A DNA stretch of 64,000 nt from Marinibacterium profundimaris (GCF_002210095.1 NZ_AQQR01000001.1:310001-374000); one strand, 5' to 3'. Positions 53,502 to 62,724 are shown, counted from the first letter of the stretch. Made by a program: numbers and translations. Notes: generated by a model not told the origin, from the letters alone.

Positions 53502-54602
53502 ATGCAACGTTTACTGGTACTTGCTTCGGCAGGGGTGTTGTCTGCGTCCATCGCTCAGGCGGGCGGGATCGACAGGACCGGTCAGGTCATCACGCCATTG
53601 TTCGAAACCGGCGGCGAGACGGGATCCTATGCGGAACTGTCATTCGGGTCAGTCTACCCGAGCGTGTCGGGCTCGGCCCTTGGTATCGGCTCTGGGGACA
53701 TGGCCGGGCAATACCTGCGGTTCGGAGCGGCCTACAAGACCGACATCAACGACCGGGTGAGCCTGGCGGTCATCTTCGATCAGCCCTATGGCGCGGATGT
53801 CGACTACCCGACCGGCACCGGCTATCCCTTTGCCGGATCGACGGCGAGCTTCGACAGCAACGCGATCACCGGCATCCTGCGCTACAAGTTCGACAATGGC
53901 ATCAGCCTGCATGCCGGCCTGCGCGCGCAGGAGGTCTCGGCCGAGGTGTCGATCCCCAGCCTCGCGGGTTACCGGGGATCGAGCCCCAGTGATGTCGGCT
54001 TCGGCTACCTGCTTGGCGCGGCCTATGAGCGGCCCGAGATCGGGCTGCGCGTGGCGCTGACCTATTTCTCGAAGGTCGAGCACGACACCGAGGCCAACGA
54101 ATTCACTGCGGTGACCGGCAACACGAGCAATCCGACCAGCTTCGAGACACCGCAGGCGGTCAACCTGGACCTGCAGACGGGCATCAACGAGAACACGCTG
54201 CTCTTCGGTTCGGCGCGCTGGGTCAACTGGGGCGATTTCACCCTGAACCCGCCGGTCTACGAAAGCATCGTTGGCCTGCCGATCCTCTACTACAACGGCG
54301 ACTACACCACCTATACCATTGGTGTCGGACGGAAATTCAACGAAAACTGGTCGGGCACCATCGCGCTCAGCTACGAGCCGAGCAATGGCGGCTACACCAC
54401 CAACCTCGGGCCGCATGACGGGCTCTTCGGGGTGCTGGTGGGGGTGAAATACACCCAGGACCGGATCTCGATCTCGGGCGGCGTGAACATGTCGTGGATC
54501 GGCGATGCCGAAACGGTGGTGTCGCGGGACCCCTTCGCCACCTCGTCCTTCACCGACAATACCGCGATCGGTGCGGGCATCCGGATCGGGTACAATTTCT
54601 GA
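53502..54602 (+). CDS. FadL/OmpP1-type outer-membrane transporter (tandem paralog)
   Basis: This 366-residue protein is collinear with the preceding gene across its whole length: signal LVLASAGVLSASIAQAGG, GYLLGAAYERPEI, LLFGSARWVNWGDF, SGGVNMSWIGDAET, C-terminal IRIGYNF. The two differ mostly in predicted extracellular loops, as expected if they bind different hydrophobic ligands. An own promoter in the 126-bp gap is possible; GACGTCAAG is repeated there at 53417-53425 and 53455-53463. GGGAGGAA precedes the ATG. Confidence 0.88.
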   Translation: MQRLLVLASAGVLSASIAQAGGIDRTGQVITPLFETGGETGSYAELSFGSVYPSVSGSALGIGSGDMAGQYLRFGAAYKTDINDRVSLAVIFDQPYGADVDYPTGTGYPFAGSTASFDSNAITGILRYKFDNGISLHAGLRAQEVSAEVSIPSLAGYRGSSPSDVGFGYLLGAAYERPEIGLRVALTYFSKVEHDTEANEFTAVTGNTSNPTSFETPQAVNLDLQTGINENTLLFGSARWVNWGDFTLNPPVYESIVGLPILYYNGDYTTYTIGVGRKFNENWSGTIALSYEPSNGGYTTNLGPHDGLFGVLVGVKYTQDRISISGGVNMSWIGDAETVVSRDPFATSSFTDNTAIGAGIRIGYNF

Positions 54603-54847
54603 GCCCTCTGCGCACGGAACGCGAAAACCGGGTCGCGGCAATGCGGCGATCCGGGCCATTCAAGCGCACCCCTCGGCAATCGGCCGTCCACCCCTGCCCG
54701 CGCGTACCGGATCCGGCCTGCCGGGGTCCCCTCCTGTGACAGGCGTCACGCAGAGGCTGCGGCCGGCCCCGCGGGCCGCGTGCATGGTCGACACATGGTC
54801 CCGGAGCGCTATTTGCGCTTTGCTGCAGAATCGCGCATGACGGGATC

Positions 54848-55564
54848 ATGACAGTGACAGAGCTCCCCGGGGCGCCGCGCAAGCGGGCGCTTTTCGTCCA
54901 CCTGCTGACCGCCACCGGAGCGGTCTTTGCCATGCTGGCCATGCTTGCGGCCGTGCAGGCGCAATGGTCGATCATGTTCCTCTGGCTTGTTGTGGCCTTT
55001 GCCGTGGACGGGATCGACGGGCCGCTGGCGCGCAAGTACGACGTGAAATCCAACGCCCCGCGCTTCGACGGGGTGCTGCTGGACCTGATCATCGACTATC
55101 TCACCTATGTCTTCATCCCGGCCTTCGCGCTGTTCTCCTCGGACCTGCTGCCGGGCTGGACGGGCTGGGCCGCGATCATCGTGGTGACCTTCGCCTCGGC
55201 CATGTATTTCGCCGATACGCGGATGAAGACGGATGACAATTCCTTCCACGGATTCCCGGGCTGCTGGAACATGCTGGTCATCGTGCTCTTTGCGCTGAAG
55301 CCGGATTTCTGGGTGATCCTGGCGCTGGTCGGCGCCCTGGCGATCGCGATGTTCCTGCCGCTGAAGTTCATCCATCCGGTGCGCACGAAACGCTGGCGCG
55401 CCGTGTCGCTGCCGATGGCTCTGGCCTGGACCTTCTTTGCGGGCTGGGCGGCCTGGGTCGATTTTCATCCGCAAAGCTGGGCGCATTGGGGGCTGGTCGT
55501 GACCTCGGTCTACCTGGTCTTCGCCGGCATCGCGCAACAGGTCATCCCCGAGCGTCGCGGCTGA
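54848..55564 (+). CDS. pcs: Phosphatidylcholine synthase
   Basis: This 238-residue integral membrane enzyme of the CDP-alcohol phosphatidyltransferase family condenses choline with CDP-diacylglycerol. The signature reads VDGIDGPLARKYDVK followed by FDGVLLDLIIDY (D-G-x2-G-P-x-A-R...G-x3-D-x3-D), with the Pcs-type extra segment NSFHGFPGCWNMLV. About eight TM helices are predicted. This one-step pathway is typical of host-associated and marine alphaproteobacteria. It stands alone, with no choline uptake genes nearby. Confidence 0.88.
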   Translation: MTVTELPGAPRKRALFVHLLTATGAVFAMLAMLAAVQAQWSIMFLWLVVAFAVDGIDGPLARKYDVKSNAPRFDGVLLDLIIDYLTYVFIPAFALFSSDLLPGWTGWAAIIVVTFASAMYFADTRMKTDDNSFHGFPGCWNMLVIVLFALKPDFWVILALVGALAIAMFLPLKFIHPVRTKRWRAVSLPMALAWTFFAGWAAWVDFHPQSWAHWGLVVTSVYLVFAGIAQQVIPERRG

Positions 55565-55647
55565 GCGGGAACAGACAGGTTCCCTCGCGCGTCGTACCAT
55601 ACTAAAGGACATCCCGCGCGACCTTGGAAGTGGAAAGACAGGCACCG

Positions 55648-56517
55648 ATGATCTACGAAAACGCCGATGAATGGCGGGCCGCCTCGCATAAACGGATCCT
55701 CCTTTACGGCATGTCCGGGCTGGGAAAAACCCACCTCAGCCAGATCCTGCGGGACGAGGGCGACTGGTTCCACTATTCCATCGATTACCGCATCGGCACC
55801 CGTTACATGGGCGAATACATCGCCGACAATGCCAAGGCCGAGGCGATGAAGGTCCCGTTCCTGCGGGAACTGCTGATGACCGACAGCATCTACATCGGCA
55901 CCAACATCACCTTCCAGAACCTCAAGCCCGTTGCCGCCTATCTGGGCAAGCCGGGCGATCCCGACAAGGGCGGGGTCGAGATCGAGGAATACCGCCGCCG
56001 CCAGGACCAGTTCGAACAGGCCGAGTACAAGGCGCTGATGGACACCGCCTATTTCATCGAGCGGGCCGAGCGGCTGTACGGCTATCCGAATTTCATCTGC
56101 GACACCGGCGGGTCGATCTGCGAATGGGTCGATCCCGACGATCCCGAGGATCCGCTGCTGACCGAATTGTCGCAGCAATGCCTGATGATCTGGATCGAAG
56201 GGTCCGACGCGCATACCGAAGAGCTTGTCCGGCGTTTCGACCGCGCGCCCAAGCCGATGGCCTACCAGCCCGATTTCCTGGCCCGGATGTGGGCCGCCTA
56301 TCTGAAGGAATTCGAGGTCGCCGAGGACAAGGTCGACCCCGACAGCTTTATCCGCTGGACCTACGCCAAGGCCCTGGCCCACCGCCAGCCGCGCTATGCC
56401 GCGATGGCGCAATGGGGGGTCACTGTTTCAGCAGACGACGTGCGGGGGATCCACAGCGAGGCGCAATTCGAGGAGTTGATCGCCGACGCTCTTGAGAAGA
56501 AAGCATCTGGCGGCTAA
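55648..56517 (+). CDS. P-loop ATPase-like protein (uncharacterised)
   Basis: This 289-residue soluble protein has a Walker [10 protein letters not shown] near residue 22 ([20 protein letters not shown]) and a strand ending in FICDTGGS (about 147-154) that could serve as a Walker B-like element. Relatives in Rhodobacteraceae are labelled simply 'ATPase'. It resembles a kinase-like nucleotide-binding fold but I cannot name a substrate. It is close to metA (36-bp gap) and may share its transcript, so a link with methionine metabolism is possible but unproven. The ATG at 55648 is chosen over an upstream TTG at 55624. Confidence 0.75.
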   Translation: MIYENADEWRAASHKRILLYGMSGLGKTHLSQILRDEGDWFHYSIDYRIGTRYMGEYIADNAKAEAMKVPFLRELLMTDSIYIGTNITFQNLKPVAAYLGKPGDPDKGGVEIEEYRRRQDQFEQAEYKALMDTAYFIERAERLYGYPNFICDTGGSICEWVDPDDPEDPLLTELSQQCLMIWIEGSDAHTEELVRRFDRAPKPMAYQPDFLARMWAAYLKEFEVAEDKVDPDSFIRWTYAKALAHRQPRYAAMAQWGVTVSADDVRGIHSEAQFEELIADALEKKASGG

Positions 56518-56520
56518 GCG

Positions 56521-56539
56521 GGACATTCCGGAAATGTCC
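56521..56539 (+). promoter_or_regulatory. Hairpin just upstream of metA
   Basis: GGACATT (56521-56527) and AATGTCC (56533-56539) form a perfect 7-bp stem with loop CCGGA, directly before AAGGA (56540-56544), the metA ribosome-binding site. It could modulate metA translation. The gap is too short for, and does not resemble, the SAM-II riboswitch often found upstream of alphaproteobacterial metA. Confidence 0.4.
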
Positions 56540-56552
56540 AAGGACCTGCCAA

Positions 56553-57497
56553 ATGCCCATCAAGCTGCCCTCCGACCTGCCCGCCTACAACGTGCTGCAG
56601 AACGAGGGAGTCATGGTCATGCCGGAAGACAAGGCCGTCCACCAGGACATAAGGCCGATGCGCATCGCGTTGCTGAACCTGATGCCCAAGAAGATCCAGA
56701 CCGAGACGCAGTTCGCCCGGCTGCTGGGGGCCACCCCCCTGCAGGTGGAGCTGACGCTGATTCGGATGACGGATCACCAGCCGCGCAACACCTCGTCGGA
56801 ACATATTGATCTCTTTTACGAAACCTTCGCCGAGGTCGCCGAGAGCGGGCAGAAGTTCGACGGGGTGATCATCACCGGCGCCCCCGTTGAACAGCTGGAA
56901 TACGAAGAGGTCACCTACTGGGACGAACTGAGCACCGTCTTCGACTGGACCCAGACCCATGTGCATTCAACCTTCGGCGTCTGCTGGGGCGCGATGGCGA
57001 TGATCAACCACTTCCACGGCATCGACAAGCACATGCTCGACGCCAAGGCCTTCGGCTGCTTCCGGCACCAGAACCTGGCGCCCGCCTCGCCTTTCCTGCG
57101 CGGCTTTGCCGACGATTTCGTCGTGCCCGTCAGCCGCTGGACCGAAATGCGCCAGGACGAGATCGATCGCGGCGAAGGGCTGATCACGCTGCTGGGCTCG
57201 GACCAGGTCGGCCCCTGCCTGGTGCAGGATCCGGGGCGCCGGGCGCTCTATATCTTCAACCACCTGGAATATGACAGCGACACGCTGAAACAGGAATACG
57301 ACCGCGATGTCGCGGCCGGAGAGCCGATCAACGTGCCCGCCAATTATTACCCCGACGACGATCCGACGCGCCGGCCGCTCAATCGCTGGCGCAGCCACGC
57401 GCATCTGCTCTATGGCAACTGGCTGTCCGAGATCTATCTCACGACGCCCTATGACATCTCGCAAATCGGGGTAAGCTCCACCGATCTGCGTATCTAG
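56553..57497 (+). CDS. metA: Homoserine O-acyltransferase MetA (predicted acetyl-CoA type)
   Basis: This 314-residue enzyme activates homoserine for methionine synthesis. The catalytic Cys is Cys144 in FGVCWGAM, with His in [11 protein letters not shown] and Glu downstream. The acyl-CoA selectivity position, defined as Glu111 in Bacillus cereus (acetyl) versus Gly in E. coli (succinyl), corresponds here to Glu113 in [12 protein letters not shown]. Acetyl-CoA use is therefore predicted despite frequent annotation as succinyltransferase. The length and C-terminal [13 protein letters not shown] match the family. Confidence 0.94.
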   Translation: MPIKLPSDLPAYNVLQNEGVMVMPEDKAVHQDIRPMRIALLNLMPKKIQTETQFARLLGATPLQVELTLIRMTDHQPRNTSSEHIDLFYETFAEVAESGQKFDGVIITGAPVEQLEYEEVTYWDELSTVFDWTQTHVHSTFGVCWGAMAMINHFHGIDKHMLDAKAFGCFRHQNLAPASPFLRGFADDFVVPVSRWTEMRQDEIDRGEGLITLLGSDQVGPCLVQDPGRRALYIFNHLEYDSDTLKQEYDRDVAAGEPINVPANYYPDDDPTRRPLNRWRSHAHLLYGNWLSEIYLTTPYDISQIGVSSTDLRI

Positions 57498-57511
57498 GGC
57501 CGGAGGCTGCC

Positions 57512-58462
57512 TTGCCCACCTTGTTGCTGATAGTCCTGGGCGGGGCCGTCGTCCTCCATGTGATGGTGCGCTGGCGGGCACGCCGCAACGAGGCCCGGGC
57601 CGAGGCCGCCCGCCCGCCCGAGGGGCAATTCCTGGAGGTCGAGGGCGTGAAGGTGCACGCGGTGGTCAGCGGCGCGGGCCCGGACCTGGTGCTGATCCAC
57701 GGCACGGGCGGCAACTGGCGCGACATGACCCTGTCGCTGGCGCCCCTGCTGGCCGACCGCTACCGCGTCATCGCCATCGACCGTCCCGGGCTCGGCTATA
57801 CCGGCAAGCCCGACAGCAGCGGCCCCTCCATCGCCGAACAGGCCCGGATCATGGCGGAGGCCGCGCGCCAGCTGGGTGCCGAACGGCCGCTGGTGCTGGG
57901 CCATTCCTATGGCGGCACCGTGGCGCTGGCCTGGGCTGTCACCCTGCCCGACCGACTCTCGGCCGTGATCCCGGTCGCAGCCCCTTCGATCCCCTGGGAC
58001 ACCGGGCTTTCCGCGCTGCACAGGGTCAGCTCGCGCCCGCTGGGCAAGGCGCTGGTGGTGCCCATGATCACCGCCTTTGTCACCCCGCGCGCCATCAAGC
58101 GCACCGTCGACGCGATCTTCGCTCCGCAACCCGCGCCCGAAGGCTATGCCGAGGCCGTGGGCGCCCGGCTGGCGCTGCGGCGCGCCGCGCTTAAGGCCAC
58201 CGGCCAGCAACGCGCCGGTCTCCTGGACGAGGTCCGCGCGATGGAGCCGCGCTATGGCGAGATCGCCGTGCCGGTGGAACTGCTGCACGGCACCGCGGAC
58301 GAGGTCGTCGCCCACGACCACCATTCCGACCAGCTGGCGCCGCGCATTTCCGGGGCCAATTACGTCACGCTGCCCGGGATCGGGCACATGGTGCAGCACG
58401 TGGCCCCCGAAGCCGTGGTCGCCGCCGTGGACCGCGCTGCCGCGCGAGCGGGTTTGCGTTAA
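57512..58462 (+). CDS. Alpha/beta hydrolase
   Basis: This 316-residue protein has an N-terminal hydrophobic segment (LLLIVLGGAVVLHVMV) that may anchor it to the membrane. The alpha/beta-hydrolase fold shows an oxyanion HGTGGNWRD (about residues 65-73), nucleophile elbow GHSYGG (about 129-134), Asp in HGTADEVV and His in GIGHMVQHV. The substrate is unknown. The TTG at 57512 with GGAGG at 57502-57506 is the best-supported start; it lies 14 bp after metA, so co-transcription is likely. Confidence 0.86.
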   Translation: MPTLLLIVLGGAVVLHVMVRWRARRNEARAEAARPPEGQFLEVEGVKVHAVVSGAGPDLVLIHGTGGNWRDMTLSLAPLLADRYRVIAIDRPGLGYTGKPDSSGPSIAEQARIMAEAARQLGAERPLVLGHSYGGTVALAWAVTLPDRLSAVIPVAAPSIPWDTGLSALHRVSSRPLGKALVVPMITAFVTPRAIKRTVDAIFAPQPAPEGYAEAVGARLALRRAALKATGQQRAGLLDEVRAMEPRYGEIAVPVELLHGTADEVVAHDHHSDQLAPRISGANYVTLPGIGHMVQHVAPEAVVAAVDRAAARAGLR

Positions 58463-58511
58463 TCGGATTCACATTCCATATAGGGTGGACCATCAGACCC
58501 GAGGATCCCCC

Positions 58512-59381
58512 ATGGCCTTGCCCTTCGACGGTGCCATCAGCGCCTTCTACGCCGCCGCCGCCCCTGACGATATCCGCGAGGCGATCAAGGGCGCCGGCAA
58601 GAAGGACATCATCGATCCGTCCTATCCCTATGACCGGCGCATGGATGGCGACAGCTATGACGCGGCGCATGAGGCGCTGCAGATCGAGCTGGTCAAGATG
58701 CAGGCCTGGGTCAAGGCCACCGGTCAGCGCATCGCCATCGTCTTCGAAGGGCGCGACGCCTCGGGCAAGGGCGGCACCATCAAGCGGTTCCGCGAAAACC
58801 TGAACCCGCGCGGGGCGCGCGTGGTGGCTCTGTCGAAACCCTCGGATGCCGAGGCGAGCCAGTGGTATTTCCAGCGCTACATCAGCCAGTTGCCGTCAGG
58901 GGGCGAGATCGTCTTCTTCGACCGCTCCTGGTACAATCGCGGCGTGGTCGAGAAGGTCTTCGGCTTTTGCGAAGAGGAAGAGCGCGAACGCTTCTTCCGC
59001 CAGGTCGTGCCCTTCGAACAGGCGCTGGTGAACGACGGGATCCGACTGTTCAAGCTTTGGCTCAACGTCGGCCGGGCCGAGCAGCTGCGCCGCTTTCTCG
59101 CCCGCGAACAGGACCCGCTGAAGCACTGGAAGCTCAGCCGGATCGACGTGGAGGGGCTGGGGCTGTGGGACGAATATTCCGCCGCCATCCTGGAGACGCT
59201 GTCGCGCAGCCACGGTGCGGCCACGCCCTGGACGGTGATCCGCAGCGACGACAAGCGGCGCGCCCGGCTGGCGGCGATCCGGCACGTGCTGGCCGGGCTG
59301 GATTACGACGGCAAGGACGCCGGTGCCGTCGGCCTGCCCGACCCCAAGGTCTGCGGCGGTCCGGACCTCTGGGATGCCTAA
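58512..59381 (+). CDS. ppk2: Polyphosphate kinase 2 (second paralog)
   Basis: This 289-residue PPK2 has P-loop GRDASGKGG (about residues 80-88), QWYFQRY and lid/Walker B FDRSWYNR (about 139-146). It is related to the enzyme at 502-1422 but differs in the N-terminal extension and lacks the other's long C-terminal tail. A different nucleotide preference or partner is possible. Its stop overlaps the tetR start by 8 bp, so the two are translated together. Confidence 0.94.
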   Translation: MALPFDGAISAFYAAAAPDDIREAIKGAGKKDIIDPSYPYDRRMDGDSYDAAHEALQIELVKMQAWVKATGQRIAIVFEGRDASGKGGTIKRFRENLNPRGARVVALSKPSDAEASQWYFQRYISQLPSGGEIVFFDRSWYNRGVVEKVFGFCEEEERERFFRQVVPFEQALVNDGIRLFKLWLNVGRAEQLRRFLAREQDPLKHWKLSRIDVEGLGLWDEYSAAILETLSRSHGAATPWTVIRSDDKRRARLAAIRHVLAGLDYDGKDAGAVGLPDPKVCGGPDLWDA

Positions 59382-59991
59382 GAAACGCGGCTATCATCAC
59401 GGCAACCTGCGCCAGGCGCTGGTCGAGGCCGCGCTCGCCCTGATCGAGGAGAAGGGCCCGACCGGCTTCACCCTGAGCCAGGCCGCGAAGGAGGCGGGCG
59501 TGACCCCGGCGGCCGTCTACCGACATTTCGAGGGGCGCGAGGACCTGATCGCCGAGGCCGCGCGCCAGGGCTACGAGATCTTCGCCGATGTGATGCAATA
59601 CGCCTATGACACCGGCCAGCCCTCGGCGCTGCAGGCCTTCGAGGCGACGGGCCGCGCCTACCTGGCCTTTGCGCGGAAATACCCGGGCCACTACATCGCG
59701 ATGTTCGAAAGCGGGATCTCGACGAACCGCTCTCCGGGCCTGTCGGCCGCGGCTCGCCGCGCGCGGGACGTGCTGGAGAAGGCCGCCGAGGACCTGTCGC
59801 AGCATATCCCGCCCGAACGCCGCCCGCCTCCGTCGATGTTCTCGGCCCATATCTGGGCGATGAGCCACGGGGTGGTGGAGCTTTATGCCCGTGGCCCCGG
59901 CGCGCAATCGCCCTTCCCGCCCGAGGACCTGCTGGAAAGCGGCATCGGGATCTACCTGCGTGGCCTGGGGCTGATCCCACCGGACGCCTGA
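59374..59991 (+). CDS. TetR/AcrR-family regulator
   Basis: This 205-residue repressor has a HTH at residues about 10-55 (LRQALVEAALALIEEKGPTGFTLSQAAKEAGVTPAAVYRHF, spanning the helix-turn-helix) and a C-terminal ligand domain with AHIWAMSHGVVELYARG. It overlaps the ppk2 gene, which suggests that it controls it or is co-regulated with it. The ligand is unknown. Confidence 0.88.
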   Translation: MPKKRGYHHGNLRQALVEAALALIEEKGPTGFTLSQAAKEAGVTPAAVYRHFEGREDLIAEAARQGYEIFADVMQYAYDTGQPSALQAFEATGRAYLAFARKYPGHYIAMFESGISTNRSPGLSAAARRARDVLEKAAEDLSQHIPPERRPPPSMFSAHIWAMSHGVVELYARGPGAQSPFPPEDLLESGIGIYLRGLGLIPPDA

Positions 59992-60061
59992 GTACCTTTG
60001 CGCAGGACACAGGCCGAAGGCCGCGGCTCGTTGTTGCCTGCGAGGCGGATGCCAGGATCAG

Positions 60062-60985
60062 CTAGAGCGGCGAGCGCCAGGAATACTTGCGCCGCCCCTT
60101 CGCGCCGATCCAGCGCTTGCGCCAGTCGCGGAAGGTCTGGCGCCGCAGCGCCCTGGGCAACCGCGCGACGACTTCGCGGTAATAGGCCGGCACCACCCGC
60201 CGCTGCCAGGGCTTGCCCCGCCGCCCGGCGAAATGCACGATCGCCGGATCCTCGCGCGCCGCCTCCAGCTCCGCGCGGGAATAGACCGACTTCAGGTATT
60301 CCCAGTCGCGCGACGCGGTGACGTCCTCGGTCTCGAAGATATCCTCCAGCACCACGTAATCGAAGGGCAACCGATAGATCGCATCCGAGGCGATATTGAG
60401 GATGTCGAGGTCGAAGAACTTCAGCCGGGGCCCGACCGTCTCGATCACCTCGAAATAGCGCTTCACCGCGCCCGTCTCGCGCATGCGCTTCAGGTTCATC
60501 ACCATGAAGCCCGAGAAGTATATGGTATCCTTTGTATTTTCCGGGAAATGCCGATGCGTGACATTGTCCGGCGTATTCCCCTCGGCCGCCACCCCGGCCC
60601 AATCATAGCCCTCAAGGTCGACCCCATAGGCGCCGCCCAGATCGCGTTTCACCAGCACATCCACGTCCGAATAGATCGCCTTGTCCAGATCGCCCAGCAC
60701 TTCGGGCGCCAGCAGACGGTAATAGACGATCTCGGTCCAGCTGCCCTTGTTCTTCGGCACGCCGTCGAACCGTTCCGGCGCGATTTCGTGGAAGGTCATG
60801 GAATGCCGCGTGCCGGCCACCAGCTCTTCAAGCCCCGCGCGGATGTCGGACGAGAACCCTGGGTGAAAGATGTGGACCGCGTAGACCGTTTCGTCCGCGG
60901 CCGAGTCCAGCATCGACAGGATGCTGACCCCCGCGCCCAGCAGGATCCGGTCGTCGAAACAGAACAGAACCGGGATCTCAGTCAC
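60062..60985 (-). CDS. Glycosyltransferase family 8 protein
   Basis: This 307-residue protein of the GT8 (LgtC/glycogenin) fold has the N-terminal segment IPVLFCFDDRILLGAGVSIL, the metal-binding DXD motif in AIYSDVDVLVK (about residues 100-110) and PAIVHFAGRRGKPW, the conserved C-terminal HF-x-G-x-x-KPW type motif. It transfers sugars to cell-envelope polysaccharide or LPS. The true start is the GTG at 60985, which overlaps the stop of the upstream gene (GTGACTGA). Confidence 0.88.
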   Translation of the reverse strand: MTEIPVLFCFDDRILLGAGVSILSMLDSAADETVYAVHIFHPGFSSDIRAGLEELVAGTRHSMTFHEIAPERFDGVPKNKGSWTEIVYYRLLAPEVLGDLDKAIYSDVDVLVKRDLGGAYGVDLEGYDWAGVAAEGNTPDNVTHRHFPENTKDTIYFSGFMVMNLKRMRETGAVKRYFEVIETVGPRLKFFDLDILNIASDAIYRLPFDYVVLEDIFETEDVTASRDWEYLKSVYSRAELEAAREDPAIVHFAGRRGKPWQRRVVPAYYREVVARLPRALRRQTFRDWRKRWIGAKGRRKYSWRSPL

Positions 60986-62057
60986 AGGCGAGCCCCCGCA
61001 GGTTGGCCAGCGAACGTTCGTAAAGCGCCGTCGCCGTCGCATCCATCCCGGCCTGCAGCGCGTCATAGCTTTCGCCATCCATCGCGATCGCCCGCGACAT
61101 CGCCCCCAGCAAGCCGTCGTCGTCGCCATAGACCAGCGCGTTGGTTGCGTTGAACAGGTTCAGCCGGGCAAAGGACTCCTGCACGATGATCGGCTTGGTG
61201 AAGCCATAGGCCAGCTGGAACGCGCCACTGGTGCCGCCGGTCAGGTAGAAACCGTGGTCGGGATTGTCGGCCTGAAAGGAGGTCAGGAGGAAGTCCGCCG
61301 CTTCGATCTCGTCGTACATGGCATCAAAGGGCAGCCGGCCCAGGATCTTCACGTGATCGCGCAGCGCCTCGGGCACCGGGTCCTTGCCGGGCTTGCCGAT
61401 CACCCGGATCTCGAATGCGGTCTCTCCCGCCTCCAGCAGTTTCTCGGCGGTCTCGTAGACCAGCGGCGCATTGCCCCGCTTGGACCGCACCGCGCCGACC
61501 ATGACAAAGACGGTCCGGCCTTCGGATTTCGGCGTCACCTCGACCCTGCCGAAATCATGCGGGTTCACGACAACCGATTGCGCGCCCTTGTAATCCAGCG
61601 TCCGAAGCGTGATCGAGGACGGGTCCCAGACGCCGGCATCCACGCGCGCGCGGGCGTCATGATCCACCATCAACAGCGGTGACGGCAGGTCGGGCCCGAA
61701 GACCCGGGCAAGGTCCACGCGCCCGTCGGGCCCATCCGGCAGCTTGCCGGCGGTGGTCACCATCACCCCGGCGGCCCGCCGCAGCTCGGGCCGTTTGACG
61801 AATTGCCGGATCTGGCGCTGGCTCAGCCCGCCATGACGGATCCCGGTCCCGTCGAACCGCGAAAACAGCCCCTCGTCCAGCCGCGCCGGCGTCATCAGCA
61901 CCAGCACCTCGAAGCCGAGATCCCGCAGGTACCGCGCATAACCCGGCACAACCTCGCCATGGCTCTTGGAACAGGGCTCCCAGAGCACGAAGGTGCCCGG
62001 CCCGACCTCGGGCCAGGGCGCAAAAAGCCGCTTTACCCCGTCGACGATACTGCTCAT
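60978..62057 (-). CDS. Putative glycosyltransferase (GT4-like)
   Basis: This 359-residue protein has two Rossmann-like halves. The N-terminal half contains KSHGEVVPGYARYLRDLGFEV. The C-terminal half has VGAVRSKRGNAPLVYETAEKLLEAG and the late segment YLTGGTSGAFQLAYGFTKPI, which resembles GT-B enzymes. No EX7E motif is obvious, so I call it GT-like. It is co-transcribed with the GT8 gene, which suggests a small surface-sugar module. AAAGGGGGC precedes the ATG at 62057. Confidence 0.72.
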   Translation of the reverse strand: MSSIVDGVKRLFAPWPEVGPGTFVLWEPCSKSHGEVVPGYARYLRDLGFEVLVLMTPARLDEGLFSRFDGTGIRHGGLSQRQIRQFVKRPELRRAAGVMVTTAGKLPDGPDGRVDLARVFGPDLPSPLLMVDHDARARVDAGVWDPSSITLRTLDYKGAQSVVVNPHDFGRVEVTPKSEGRTVFVMVGAVRSKRGNAPLVYETAEKLLEAGETAFEIRVIGKPGKDPVPEALRDHVKILGRLPFDAMYDEIEAADFLLTSFQADNPDHGFYLTGGTSGAFQLAYGFTKPIIVQESFARLNLFNATNALVYGDDDGLLGAMSRAIAMDGESYDALQAGMDATATALYERSLANLRGLACD

Positions 62058-62163
62058 GCCGCCCCCTTTCACACGCGTCCGCGCCTGTTGCCGGTGTAGC
62101 CCGCCCATGCCCCAAGGGCCAGAGCCCGCACCCGGCCCCGGCTGGGCGTGGCAAGGCGCTGCC

Positions 62164-62195
62164 CAAAAAGGAAAAGGGCCGCCCGAAGGCAGCCC
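62164..62195 (-). terminator. Intrinsic terminator of rplM-rpsI
   Basis: On the minus strand an 8-bp stem GGGCTGCC/GGCGGCCC with a TTCG tetraloop is followed by TTTTCCTTTTT. This is a textbook Rho-independent terminator, 26 nt after the rpsI stop. Confidence 0.85.
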
Positions 62196-62221
62196 CAATA
62201 CAGTTGGTCGTAACCGAAGTC

Positions 62222-62719
62222 TTAACGCTTCGAGAACTGGAAGCTCCGGCGGGCCTTCGCGCGGCCATACTTCTTCCGTTCCACCACGCGGCTGTCGCGG
62301 GTCAGGAAGCCGGCGGCTTTCAGGGCACCGCGCAGCGACGGATCGTACAGCTGCAGCGCCTTCGAGATGCCGTGCTTGACCGCACCGGCCTGGCCCGACA
62401 GACCACCGCCCTTGACGGTTGCCATCACGTCGAACTGGCCTTCGACACCGGCGACGGTGAACGGCTGGCGCAGGATCATCTGCAGCACCGGACGGCCGAA
62501 ATACGCGTTGATTTCCTTGCCGTTGACGGTGACCTTGCCCGAGCCCGGCTTGATCCAGACACGGGCGACCGCATCCTTCCGCTTGCCGGTGGCATAGGAC
62601 CGGCCCAGGCTGTCGCGCACGGGCTCACGGTTGATTTCTTCCTCGACACCCTGAACGGCGCCGATGTTCTCGGTCACGGCCGCTTCGAGGCCTTCGAGCG
62701 ATTTGATTTCCTCAGCCAT
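62222..62719 (-). CDS. rpsI: 30S ribosomal protein S9
   Basis: This 165-residue protein has an alphaproteobacterial N-terminal extension (about 35 residues) followed by the S9 core. The core reads [38 protein letters not shown], and the universal C-terminus [16 protein letters not shown] that reaches the P-site tRNA. It is the second gene of the rplM-rpsI operon, 5 bp after rplM. Confidence 0.98.
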   Translation of the reverse strand: MAEEIKSLEGLEAAVTENIGAVQGVEEEINREPVRDSLGRSYATGKRKDAVARVWIKPGSGKVTVNGKEINAYFGRPVLQMILRQPFTVAGVEGQFDVMATVKGGGLSGQAGAVKHGISKALQLYDPSLRGALKAAGFLTRDSRVVERKKYGRAKARRSFQFSKR

Positions 62720-62724
62720 CGATC

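Noticed and set aside
56518-56552. SAM-II riboswitch upstream of metA
   Set aside because: Only 35 bp are available and the pseudoknot sequence elements are not present; only a simple hairpin is seen.
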